In this document: one piece after another, positions 50,960 to 58,632 of the stretch
Position numbering within the stretch: the first letter of the stretch is position 1
Layout: every line of letters begins with the position of its first letter
Assembly (NCBI GenBank): GCA_964370395.1
Contig: CAYJIZ010000010.1
Location: 1 to 64,000 of the forward strand
DNA length: 64,000 bases
From: JBGUVL01 sp964370395
Lineage (GTDB): Bacteria; Bacillota_I; Bacilli_A; Erysipelotrichales; Erysipelotrichaceae
Direction of reading: 5' to 3'
Notes under the pieces: generated by a model
Told to the model about the DNA's origin: nothing
Seen by the model: the letters and a program-made list of their open reading frames with translations, nothing else
Database searches by the model: none
Program-made: the position numbers and the translations under genes

Positions 50960-52213
50960 TTATAACAAGTTACAGTTTTTTTGAAATGCCTTTTTCCAAT
51001 CTTTTAAAATCACATAATTTGAGCTTTTGCATTTTAAATAGTATTGTTTAAATTCCTCTTGGTAATCCAATAATAAAAGTTCTCCCAATATGATGTGATA
51101 ATCGAAAACGTTGTTTTGATTACAAATCGGTTGTAATCTATCGCACAAAAACATCTTTAACTTGTGAGGTGCGACATTGTTTTTTTTCATTTCATAATAC
51201 TGGGCAAATAATTTTCGACTATTAACATTTTTCATAATATTTAAGTATTCGATATTGTAATTATTGATATGATGGAAAGATAACAAATGACAGTAAGGTA
51301 AAATTAGAAATGCATTTTTTGTCGCATTATTTTCTAATATTGTTTTAATTGCTGCCAAAGCTTCGTTAAATTTATATTCGTTAAAAAAGTGCATAGCACA
51401 ATAATAGCGCACACTCTCTTTAATAATAGGATCGATTGTGTCATCGTTTTGTGCCTTTTGTAATTTGTGAAAATACGCTTCTGCTTTTTGAGTATTATTT
51501 ATGTGTTTATAGTTTCCATGAAGAGATTGATAAGCATAAATTAACAAATTTTTATTGTGTGTTTTCTCTAAATCGATAATTAATTTCTCGCAAAGGTCAA
51601 TTGCTTCCTTATTCTTTTTGTTGTATTGCAGTTGGTTACAATTCCAAAAGCGAAATAGTGTATTCTTTTGAAGTGTGATCGGAATGTCGTTTAAGATGCT
51701 TTCTAATGTAGTAATATCGTTAGAAAAACGATAATTGTTGCGATAATAGATACTGTAAAAGCAAACTTGAAATGAAGTGGAAAAAATCGACAACAAAGGT
51801 TTGAATTGATTGAATTCTGATAATAATATTTTTTTGTTGTTGCACAAAAAGTTATGCATTATGGAAAAGAAATCAGCAAAACAGATGCAAGGGAAAGAAG
51901 TGATCTTTTTTTGTTTAATTACAACAGATAATATTTCAATCACTTTTTCTTCTTGACGATATTCTATGTGATAAGCAAGTTTATCCAATATTGATGCATA
52001 GTGTGCAATAAAAGACTCTTCTGAAAATGATATTTGATGGTAGCGTACAAGTTCAAGATAAATAGCATCTACTTTACATTCTCCACTCATTACTTTCTTG
52101 TATGTTGGAGTGGAGCAAATTTCGTGATTATTCGCATACAAAAAAGATTGAATCGAAATATCGTTTTTGATGCGATAGTATTCTAAATATTTTCCTACTG
52201 TTTCCCTGTTCAT
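50960..52213 (-). CDS. Putative HTH/TPR regulator (RNPP-like), second copy
   Basis: The 417-residue protein starts with an XRE-like segment (GKYLEYYRIKNDISIQSFLY, YKKVMSGECKVDAIYLELVR). A long helical C-terminus follows with TPR-like pairs (NKKNKEAIDLCEKLIIDLEK, YAYQSLHGNYKHINNTQKAE, ESVRYYCAMHFFNEYKFNEA). This is the build of Rgg/PlcR-type regulators that bind peptides. It resembles the protein at 26232-27512 at both ends. GGGAGAG precedes the ATG. It is upstream of, and on the same strand as, a broken small-protein gene and a bacteriocin-type ABC pair, which may be its targets. Confidence 0.68.
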   Translation of the reverse strand: MNRETVGKYLEYYRIKNDISIQSFLYANNHEICSTPTYKKVMSGECKVDAIYLELVRYHQISFSEESFIAHYASILDKLAYHIEYRQEEKVIEILSVVIKQKKITSFPCICFADFFSIMHNFLCNNKKILLSEFNQFKPLLSIFSTSFQVCFYSIYYRNNYRFSNDITTLESILNDIPITLQKNTLFRFWNCNQLQYNKKNKEAIDLCEKLIIDLEKTHNKNLLIYAYQSLHGNYKHINNTQKAEAYFHKLQKAQNDDTIDPIIKESVRYYCAMHFFNEYKFNEALAAIKTILENNATKNAFLILPYCHLLSFHHINNYNIEYLNIMKNVNSRKLFAQYYEMKKNNVAPHKLKMFLCDRLQPICNQNNVFDYHIILGELLLLDYQEEFKQYYLKCKSSNYVILKDWKKAFQKNCNLL

Positions 52214-52236
52214 ACTTTCTCTCCCTGTTTTTTTCT

Positions 52237-52265
52237 ATTATAACAAGGCTTTATTCTATTTACAA
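52237..52265 (-). promoter_or_regulatory. Promoter of the second HTH/TPR regulator
   Basis: On the minus strand: TTGTAA (52265-52260), a 17-base spacer and TATAAT (52242-52237). Confidence 0.7.
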
Positions 52266-52292
52266 AAAAATCAACCATCACTTGGATGGTTG
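52264..52292 (-). terminator. Terminator of the sulfatase-like gene
   Basis: On the minus strand: CAACCATC, a 5-base loop, GATGGTTG, then a T run. Confidence 0.85.
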
Positions 52293-52295
52293 GCT

Positions 52296-53708
52296 TTATT
52301 TTAATATATTTTGTTTGTAGTATTTTGATTGTTTCACCAGTTCCCTATTTAATTTCTTTAGTGTAATTTGCTCAGCTAAGGTTTCTTTTTTTGAAAATAA
52401 ATTAGTTCCAAGTCCTAAACGATCTCCTTCTATTTCCACATTCATACTTGCTAATATGGTTGGGAATAAATCCAATGAAGTGAAAGTTCTGTTTTTGGTG
52501 TTATGCGCTTTTATTGGAGCGTTAAGAAAGGCATTAAATATAGTACGTGGATAATTTTTATCATATGTTTTATTGATGTATTGGGCTGCCATACTCAAGT
52601 GGTCTCCACTAATGATAACAGTCGTATTTTCATAAAAGGGTTGTTGTTTTAACCAATCGACAAAAGCACCAACTTTTTTAGCGTTTCCACGTATGATGTT
52701 AGATAGTCTTTCTTCGTACATATGTTCGTACTTAGCATCTTTGAAACCATAAGGGTGGTGTGTATCTACGGTTAAGACACTAAAATTAAAAGGTTTATTA
52801 TTGTTTGCTAAACGTGTTACTTCCTCTTTCGCAAATGCAAATAACTTCTCGTCTTCGTATCCCCAAAAAACATGATAATCTTCTTCGATTTTTTGATTTT
52901 GTTTCGCATGATCCAAATCGAATATCGTATAGTCACCATGTTGTTGGAAGAAAAACTTACGACCGCCAAACAAAGCGTTTGAACCAATCAAGTATTCTTG
53001 CTGGTATCCTTCTTTTTTTAAAATATCACCCAGTGCATAAGCCCCAGGTAAAAAAGGTGTCGCATCACTGAATTTATGCGCTGTAATGGGAATGGTTAAA
53101 GGGACAGCGCTATTTTGAGCGACAAGTCCACCTGTTGTCCATCCTGTTCCATTTACCACATAGGCGCCACCTAATAGTTGTGTATTGGAAAAGTTGATTC
53201 CCTCTTTCGCAATGTCGCTCAATTCTTTGATTAAATCTTTCTCATAATTACCACCGTTTGCTTTGGAAGTAAAAGTTGTTTCTAAAGATTCGACATATAT
53301 ATGAACTATGTTTCTTTTTTGTTGAGGAAAACGCAGTTCTACCTCTTTTCCATCAACGTAGTATTCTTCATATAAAGAAGTGGATTGCAGTTGATGTAGA
53401 AGGTAAGGTATGAGTTGAATGCGCCATATGGCATAAATTAGAAAAGCAATCATGGCTATGATTAAAATCAATTTACTTTGAAAGGCGATGGCAAGGATAG
53501 TAAAGAGAATAGTAATGATGATTGCTCGTAGTAAACAAAGGGAGAACCAATCCTTAATAAATTCCTTGTTGGTACCTTCTAAAGGAACTTTTAAATGAAA
53601 GACAATTTGTTCCACACCAGACAATCCAAAATAATTGAGTGCCCAGTTTGCGCTCAATGCTGCAATGCTACTTACTAGCAAATACAAAAAACCATCTAAA
53701 TAGTCCAT
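52296..53708 (-). CDS. LTA-synthase-like sulfatase/phosphoglycerol transferase
   Basis: The 470-residue protein has an N-terminal membrane region with about three helices (residues 1-105, including LLRAIIITILFTILAIAFQS) and an external sulfatase-fold domain. Expected metal and nucleophile regions are present: VHIYVESLETTF, the Thr-containing NGTGWTTGGLVAQNS, VDTHHPYGF and VIISGDHLSM. This is the LtaS/MdoB-type family that transfers glycerol-phosphate-like groups onto lipids or glycans. It has fewer membrane helices than LtaS, so a modifying role is more likely than LTA polymerisation. Start 53708 follows GGGGG. A remnant of a paralog lies at 50.0 kb. Confidence 0.87.
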   Translation of the reverse strand: MDYLDGFLYLLVSSIAALSANWALNYFGLSGVEQIVFHLKVPLEGTNKEFIKDWFSLCLLRAIIITILFTILAIAFQSKLILIIAMIAFLIYAIWRIQLIPYLLHQLQSTSLYEEYYVDGKEVELRFPQQKRNIVHIYVESLETTFTSKANGGNYEKDLIKELSDIAKEGINFSNTQLLGGAYVVNGTGWTTGGLVAQNSAVPLTIPITAHKFSDATPFLPGAYALGDILKKEGYQQEYLIGSNALFGGRKFFFQQHGDYTIFDLDHAKQNQKIEEDYHVFWGYEDEKLFAFAKEEVTRLANNNKPFNFSVLTVDTHHPYGFKDAKYEHMYEERLSNIIRGNAKKVGAFVDWLKQQPFYENTTVIISGDHLSMAAQYINKTYDKNYPRTIFNAFLNAPIKAHNTKNRTFTSLDLFPTILASMNVEIEGDRLGLGTNLFSKKETLAEQITLKKLNRELVKQSKYYKQNILK

Positions 53709-53789
53709 CTTATGTCCCCCTTCCAATATTTTCTTGTTTTCAATATTATAGCATAATATTGAATTGTCTTCCTATCGGGGTTGGTTGAA

Positions 53790-53798
53790 TGCTATAAT
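53790..53798 (+). promoter_or_regulatory. Extended -10 promoter of the DeoR-family gene
   Basis: TGCTATAAT fits TGnTATAAT, 29 bases before the start codon at 53828. Confidence 0.6.
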
Positions 53799-53827
53799 AA
53801 AATTGCTGAGAATAAAGGAGAATGCCT

Positions 53828-54603
53828 ATGAATAATTCAAAAAAGGCGCGCATTCGCCAAAGTAAAATAAGAGATATGTTACAAAAGAAAGATGTCATAA
53901 AACTACAAGAATTTTGTGAAGAGTTAAATGCATCGATTGCGACGATTCGTAATGATTTAACTTATCTTGAAGAAATGGGTGTATTAAAAAGAGTACTTGG
54001 TGGTGCTATTTCAACGGAAGGGACACCAAGAAATACGGGGTATCATGCTCGTATTACGATGGCAAAAAAGAAAAAATGGAAATTGCTGCTTATGTTGTAG
54101 AACACTTTGTGTCGAAAGGGAGTGTCATTACTTTGGATGCAGGTTCAACAAACCATTATATTGCACAGGAAATTTTAGAAAGAGATATCTCGTGTACGGT
54201 TATCACAAATTCATTTAATGCTGCTGGTGTGTTAGCCAAAGCGGACAATGTTACTTTGTGTTGCGCAGGGGGAGTATTGGATCGCAAACAAAATGCTTTC
54301 TTTGATGATGCAGCGATAGAGAGTTTGAAACATAGTAAAAGTGATGTTTATTTTTTATCACCAAATGGAGTGTCACTTGATCATGCGATTACAAGCAGTG
54401 CGCAAAGTGAAGGGGCAATCAAACGTTTGTTTATTCAGAATGCGAAGAAAGTTATCGTTGTTTTGGAGCATAGTAAGTTTGATAAAGAAGCGAGTGAAGA
54501 ATTGCTTTCTTTTGATGAAGTAGACACGATTGTATGTGATAAAAAGACTTCGTTAGAAGTGATAAAGAAGTATGAAAAGGTTGTAAAAGTAACACAGGTG
54601 TAA
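53828..54603 (+). CDS. DeoR-family regulator split by a -1 frameshift at A_AAA_AAG
   Basis: The first frame (ATG 53828 after AGGAG) encodes the DeoR helix-turn-helix (IKLQEFCEELNASIATIRND, LTYLEEMGVLKRVLGGA) and runs on to a stop soon after 54076. The sensor domain is in the -1 frame (VSKGSVITLDAGSTNHYIAQ, VITNSFNAAGVLAKADNVT, LSPNGVSLDHAITSS). Joined by a -1 slip at 54064-54070 the product is 258 residues, the usual family length, with the natural join MAKKEKMEIAAYVVEHF. The sensor domain binds a phosphosugar. It lies before nagB and probably controls the palindromic nagB promoter. It could be a programmed shift, a mutation or a read error. Confidence 0.85.
54064..54070 (+). other. Candidate -1 slippery heptamer A_AAA_AAG
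   Basis: The codons GCA AAA AAG place the heptamer in the exact phase X_XXY_YYZ used by dnaX-type and insertion-sequence frameshifts. A further run of six A follows at 54071-54076. No clear downstream stem-loop or upstream stimulatory Shine-Dalgarno site was seen. Confidence 0.6.
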
Positions 54604-54616
54604 GCCTGTGTTTTTA
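54591..54616 (+). terminator. Rho-independent terminator after the DeoR-family gene
   Basis: AACACAGG, a 6-base loop, CCTGTGTT and T residues. It overlaps the stop codon. Confidence 0.85.
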
Positions 54617-54647
54617 TATAGAGAGAGGAATTGATAAAAAGGATAGG

Positions 54648-54690
54648 ATACAACCAAAATTATTGACTTCGCTAATTTTGGTTGTATAAT
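54648..54690 (+). promoter_or_regulatory. nagB promoter within a 15-bp-arm palindromic operator
   Basis: ATACAACCAAAATTA (54648-54662) and its exact reverse complement (54673-54687) flank a 10-base centre. The centre holds the -35 TTGACT (54663-54668); a 16-base spacer leads to the -10 TATAAT (54685-54690), which overlaps the right arm. Binding to both arms would occlude the whole promoter. The DeoR-family protein encoded just upstream is the obvious candidate. Confidence 0.85.
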
Positions 54691-54710
54691 GAAGGTAGGA
54701 GGTTAGCGTT

Positions 54711-55469
54711 ATGAAACTAATACTAACAAAAAACTATGATGAGCTAAGTTTAAAAACAGCAGAAATAGTGAGAGATTTAGTGAATGAAAAACCGAACTTG
54801 ATTTTTTGTTTGCCTGCTGGAGGATCACCGATTGGAATGTATGAGTACTTGGTAAAGATGTATTTAGAAAATGAAGTTTCTTTTCAAAAGATGATTACGT
54901 TTGATATGGATGAGTATATCGGAATCACTCCACAAAATGAAAATAGCTATGCGTATTTTATGCAAAAGCATTTTTTAAAGTATGTGGATGTCGAAGCGAG
55001 TAATGTGTATTATCCAGATGGAATGGCAGAAGACATCGATGCGATGTGTGAAGCGTACAGTGAAAAGATATTCGCAATGGGAGGTTTGGATATTGCGATT
55101 ACAGGAATTGGTGATGATGGGCATGTAGCGTTTAATGAACCGCACGATTACTTGTTACCAAGAACGCATGCAGTGGATTTGGCCCCTTCCACAATCAAAG
55201 CAAACGCACGTTTCTTTGGTGGGAATGAAGACTTGGTTCCAAAACGAGCTTGTTCGATTGGAATGGAAGATATCATGCGTACGAAAACATTTATCGTAGT
55301 AGCAAGTGGAAAACATAAGGCGGCATTAATAAAGAAGACACTGGAGTGTGAACACATAGATCCACACTGGCCAGTTTCCTTTAGTCGTTTGCATCCAAAT
55401 TGTATTTTAATCATTGATGAGGATGCAGCATCAACGACAGATCCAGAAATAATAAAAAAATACATGTAA
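54711..55469 (+). CDS. nagB: Glucosamine-6-phosphate deaminase
   Basis: NagB converts glucosamine-6-phosphate to fructose-6-phosphate and ammonia. The 252-residue protein has LPAGGSPIGMYEYL, the catalytic-acid loop TFDMDEYIGI, ITGIGDDGHVAFNEP with the ring-opening His, and KHKAALIKKTLE. The length suits the Firmicute short form, which lacks the allosteric tail of the E. coli enzyme. GGAGG precedes the ATG. It has its own promoter with a large palindrome and is probably repressed by the upstream DeoR-family regulator. nagA and a GlcNAc transporter are not nearby. Confidence 0.96.
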   Translation: MKLILTKNYDELSLKTAEIVRDLVNEKPNLIFCLPAGGSPIGMYEYLVKMYLENEVSFQKMITFDMDEYIGITPQNENSYAYFMQKHFLKYVDVEASNVYYPDGMAEDIDAMCEAYSEKIFAMGGLDIAITGIGDDGHVAFNEPHDYLLPRTHAVDLAPSTIKANARFFGGNEDLVPKRACSIGMEDIMRTKTFIVVASGKHKAALIKKTLECEHIDPHWPVSFSRLHPNCILIIDEDAASTTDPEIIKKYM

Positions 55470-55500
55470 AAAGAGTGTCCGATTGGGACACTCTTTATTT
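55470..55500. terminator. Bidirectional terminator between nagB and tyrA
   Basis: AAAGAGTGTCC, a 5-base loop, GGACACTCTTT with flanking A and T tracts. The right arm reaches the end of tyrA. Confidence 0.88.
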
Positions 55501-56343
55501 ATCAAATTTCTTTCTTCTGTTTGTCGATTGGATGAACAGTTGTTTCATCTGTTCTTTGTCTTCGTTTGCTAACACTTCTCTAAAGTTTGAAATAGAAGCG
55601 ATAAAAGCGTCAATTTCTTCTAATAAGATTTCTTTGTTTAAAAGAAAGAGTTCGCTCCACATCGTTTCATTAATTTTCGCGATACGTGTTAAATCACGGA
55701 AAGAATCTCCAGTGTATTCCACTAAGTGTTCGTTATCGTGTGTATTCATTAAACTAACAGCAATCACATGCGTTAACTGGGATAAAAATCCGATCATCCG
55801 ATCGTGTTCTTCACAAGTTAATTGTGCGATGTGATGAAATTGTAAGACGTTTGCTAAATCGTAAGAGAAAGCAATGGCTTCTTTCGTATTTTTTGCTGTT
55901 GGGGTAATGATGTAATTGGCTTTTTGAAACATTTCCGTATTGGCATATTCAATCCCGCTACTTTCTTTCCCTGCCATTGGATGGGCTGAAATGAACTCTG
56001 CATCTTCGCGTAACACGTTTTGAACTGCATCGACGATATTGCATTTTACACCGCTGACATCACTAATTAAAACGTTAGTTTTGAAAAGATGTTGGTATTG
56101 TTTAATCCAAGACACCATTAATTCTGGATACAAAGCAAAGATAATGACATCTGCTTTGCTGACGATGTCTTCGACTACAATGCTTCCTTCATCAATAATG
56201 TCATGTTGAAGGGCATAATCAATTGTTTCTTGACGACGTGCAATACCTGACACATAAAAGCCAGCATCCTTTAATCCTTTTGCATAACTACCACCTAATA
56301 AACCAAGTCCGACAATTAAAAATGTTGTATCCTTTTTAATCAT
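55495..56343 (-). CDS. tyrA: Prephenate dehydrogenase
   Basis: TyrA oxidatively decarboxylates prephenate to 4-hydroxyphenylpyruvate for tyrosine. The 282-residue protein has the nucleotide-binding LIVGLGLLGGSYAKGLKDAG, the substrate motif ISAHPMAGKESSGIEYAN and the helical dimerisation part (TGDSFRDLTRIAKINETMWS). There is no chorismate mutase or ACT domain, so the mutase must be elsewhere and feedback control, if any, is not on this protein. It is the last gene of the aro operon and overlaps aroA by eight bases. Confidence 0.95.
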   Translation of the reverse strand: MIKKDTTFLIVGLGLLGGSYAKGLKDAGFYVSGIARRQETIDYALQHDIIDEGSIVVEDIVSKADVIIFALYPELMVSWIKQYQHLFKTNVLISDVSGVKCNIVDAVQNVLREDAEFISAHPMAGKESSGIEYANTEMFQKANYIITPTAKNTKEAIAFSYDLANVLQFHHIAQLTCEEHDRMIGFLSQLTHVIAVSLMNTHDNEHLVEYTGDSFRDLTRIAKINETMWSELFLLNKEILLEEIDAFIASISNFREVLANEDKEQMKQLFIQSTNRRKKFDK

Positions 56344-57607
56344 CGAGAATGTCCACCTTTACACCAATGCTTTGCAAATCTTCAAAGAAAGTAGGGTACG
56401 ATTTATTAATGGCTTGTGCCCCTTCAATGAGAATTGGTTTGTTGCACAATGTTGCAGCAACACTTAAACTCATTACGATTCGATGGTCTTTGTGCGAGCT
56501 CAAGATTTCGTCTGTATCATACGTAGTGTTTCCATCGATGATGATTTCAGATTCAGTCGTTGTCATTTGTACGCCTAGTTTGCTTAACTCTTCTTCCATT
56601 GCTGCAATACGATCGCTCTCTTTATAACGCAAACGTTGCGCATTGTATATTTTTGTTTGTCCTTGTGTATACATCGCCATTACATTTAGGATTGGTCCTA
56701 AGTCAGGGCAATCTTGTAAGTCGATGTCACTAGGGGTTAGATTTGATTTATGGATTAAGTAGCCGTCTTCTACTTCTTCAATTTGCGCATTGGCTTGTTG
56801 AAGAATGGAGATGATTTGTTTGTCTCCTTGTTTGGAATCATGCGCTAAACCAGCACAGTGCAAATCGTTGTTGATGGCAGCAAGTACAGCGAAGAAACCA
56901 AGTTGGGAGTAATCCCCTTCAATGCGATAATCGCTTGCTTGGTAGCGTTGGTTTCCTTTAATAAGTAAGGTATTGCTGTCACTGTAATAAGCATGAATAC
57001 CATAGCGATCTAACATTTCTAAAGTTAAGTCAACATAGGAGCGGGATTCGTATGGTTCTTTAATATGAATTGTGGAATCTGCTTCTAGTAAAGGTAACGT
57101 GAATAATAATCCAGATATGAATTGGCTACTCACATCCCCATTTAAAACATAGTCACCCGGTTGTAATTTACCACCGATGGCAATTTTCTCATCATCTTGG
57201 AAATAAGAAATGCCTTGTTGTTTAAAAATATCCTCATAGATTGTTTGTGGTCTTTTTAATAAACGATTGCGTCCAGTAAAAGCGATGGAACAATCGCATA
57301 ATGAGAAAATAGGAATAAAGAAACGAAGGGTAGAACCCGATTCGTTACAGAAAACAACATTGTCTTTTAACTGTGTAAAATCTTTGATTCCTTGTACGAT
57401 AACACTGTCTTCTAGACAAGTGATATCGGCTCCTAATTGTTTCATTCCTTCAATCGTAATTTTGATATCATCGCTGTAAGCAACATTAGAAATGACACTT
57501 TTTCCATTTGCTAATGCAGCACAGATGATAGCACGATGTGACATGCTTTTTGAAGGTGGGATGGTAATTTTTCCACTTACACTAGAAGGATATACCTTCA
57601 CCTTCAT
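56336..57607 (-). CDS. aroA: 3-phosphoshikimate 1-carboxyvinyltransferase (EPSP synthase)
   Basis: AroA joins phosphoenolpyruvate to shikimate-3-phosphate. The 423-residue protein has the N-terminal PPSKSMSHRAIICAALA, GSTLRFFIPIFSLCD, RPQTIYEDIFKQQGI, SSQFISGLLFTLPLLE, RYKESDRIAAMEEEL and HKDHRIVMSLSVAA, covering both domains of the family. It overlaps tyrA at its end and abuts the first aroF at its start (shared base), so it is tightly coupled within the operon. Confidence 0.96.
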   Translation of the reverse strand: MKVKVYPSSVSGKITIPPSKSMSHRAIICAALANGKSVISNVAYSDDIKITIEGMKQLGADITCLEDSVIVQGIKDFTQLKDNVVFCNESGSTLRFFIPIFSLCDCSIAFTGRNRLLKRPQTIYEDIFKQQGISYFQDDEKIAIGGKLQPGDYVLNGDVSSQFISGLLFTLPLLEADSTIHIKEPYESRSYVDLTLEMLDRYGIHAYYSDSNTLLIKGNQRYQASDYRIEGDYSQLGFFAVLAAINNDLHCAGLAHDSKQGDKQIISILQQANAQIEEVEDGYLIHKSNLTPSDIDLQDCPDLGPILNVMAMYTQGQTKIYNAQRLRYKESDRIAAMEEELSKLGVQMTTTESEIIIDGNTTYDTDEILSSHKDHRIVMSLSVAATLCNKPILIEGAQAINKSYPTFFEDLQSIGVKVDILDD

Positions 57608-58623
57608 TACATATCCCTCCCGATTACATTCGCAATCTTGCGTCCTTTGTCGATGACTTGTTTAAAGTTTTCTGGTTTTAAGGATTGTGCTCCATCACTC
57701 CATGCACATTGTGGGTTGTCATGTACTTCGATAATTAAACCATCTGCACCAGCAGCTATCGCAGCAAGAGACATACTTTCTACTAATTCCCAATCTCCTG
57801 TTGCATGCGATGGGTCGATGACAATTGGTAAATGAGAACGTTTTTTAATAATAGGGATCACACTTAAATCTAATGTATTACGTGTGTATTTTTCAAATGT
57901 ACGAATTCCACGTTCACATAAGATAACATTTTCGTTTCCACCAGCCATAATGTATTCCGCAGCCATTAACCATTCTTCCATAGTGTTCGATAATCCACGT
58001 TTTAAAAGAATAGGTTTGTTTATTTTACCTAGTGCTTTTAATAAAGCAAAGTTTTGCATATTACGAGCTCCAACTTGAATTAAATCAACGTGTTCAATAA
58101 ATTCATCTAATTGGTCTTTGTCCATTAATTCTGAAACGACAGGTAAGCCAGTTTTGTTTCTTGCTTCTACTAAGCAAGCCACACCATCGCTTTCCATCCC
58201 TTGGAATGCATAAGGGCTCGTTCTTGGTTTGTAAGCTCCTCCACGTAACATTGTCGCACCCGCATCTTTTACCGCGTCAGCAATGTCTAATAGAGGTTGT
58301 TTTCCTTCTACAGAACAAGGTCCCCCAATCACAACGATTGGTTCGCTCCCTCCAATTTTAATACCAGCAACATCAATTACGCTGTCTTCTGGGTGGAACA
58401 TACGGCTCGCTTTTTTATAAGGTGTAGAAACACGTGTTACTTCTTCTACGTGTGGGTTAGAACGCAATACCTTTTCGTCTAAAATGGTAGTATCGCCAAC
58501 AATTCCATATACTTGGTAATCGGCACCAATACTTGAGTGGACTTGTAGTCCTTTGCTTTCAATTGCAGTAATCACTTTGTCCACTTCAATTTTTGGGACG
58601 TCTTTTTTAAATGTAATAATCAT
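57607..58623 (-). CDS. aroF: DAHP synthase, class I-beta with N-terminal regulatory domain (copy 1)
   Basis: The enzyme condenses PEP and erythrose-4-phosphate to DAHP, the first step of the pathway. The 338-residue protein has a ferredoxin-like N-terminal domain (residues 1-70) like that of Thermotoga DAHP synthase, where it mediates tyrosine/phenylalanine inhibition. A catalytic barrel follows with VIGGPCSVEGKQ (metal Cys), LRGGAYKPRTSPYAFQG, QVGARNMQNF, PILLKRGL, VIDPSHATGDW, and IIEVHDNPQCAWSDGAQ. All metal ligands are present. It is a near neighbour and paralog of the gene at 58633; the two may differ in feedback control. Confidence 0.95.
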   Translation of the reverse strand: MIITFKKDVPKIEVDKVITAIESKGLQVHSSIGADYQVYGIVGDTTILDEKVLRSNPHVEEVTRVSTPYKKASRMFHPEDSVIDVAGIKIGGSEPIVVIGGPCSVEGKQPLLDIADAVKDAGATMLRGGAYKPRTSPYAFQGMESDGVACLVEARNKTGLPVVSELMDKDQLDEFIEHVDLIQVGARNMQNFALLKALGKINKPILLKRGLSNTMEEWLMAAEYIMAGGNENVILCERGIRTFEKYTRNTLDLSVIPIIKKRSHLPIVIDPSHATGDWELVESMSLAAIAAGADGLIIEVHDNPQCAWSDGAQSLKPENFKQVIDKGRKIANVIGRDM

Positions 58624-58632
58624 ATTCTTCTC

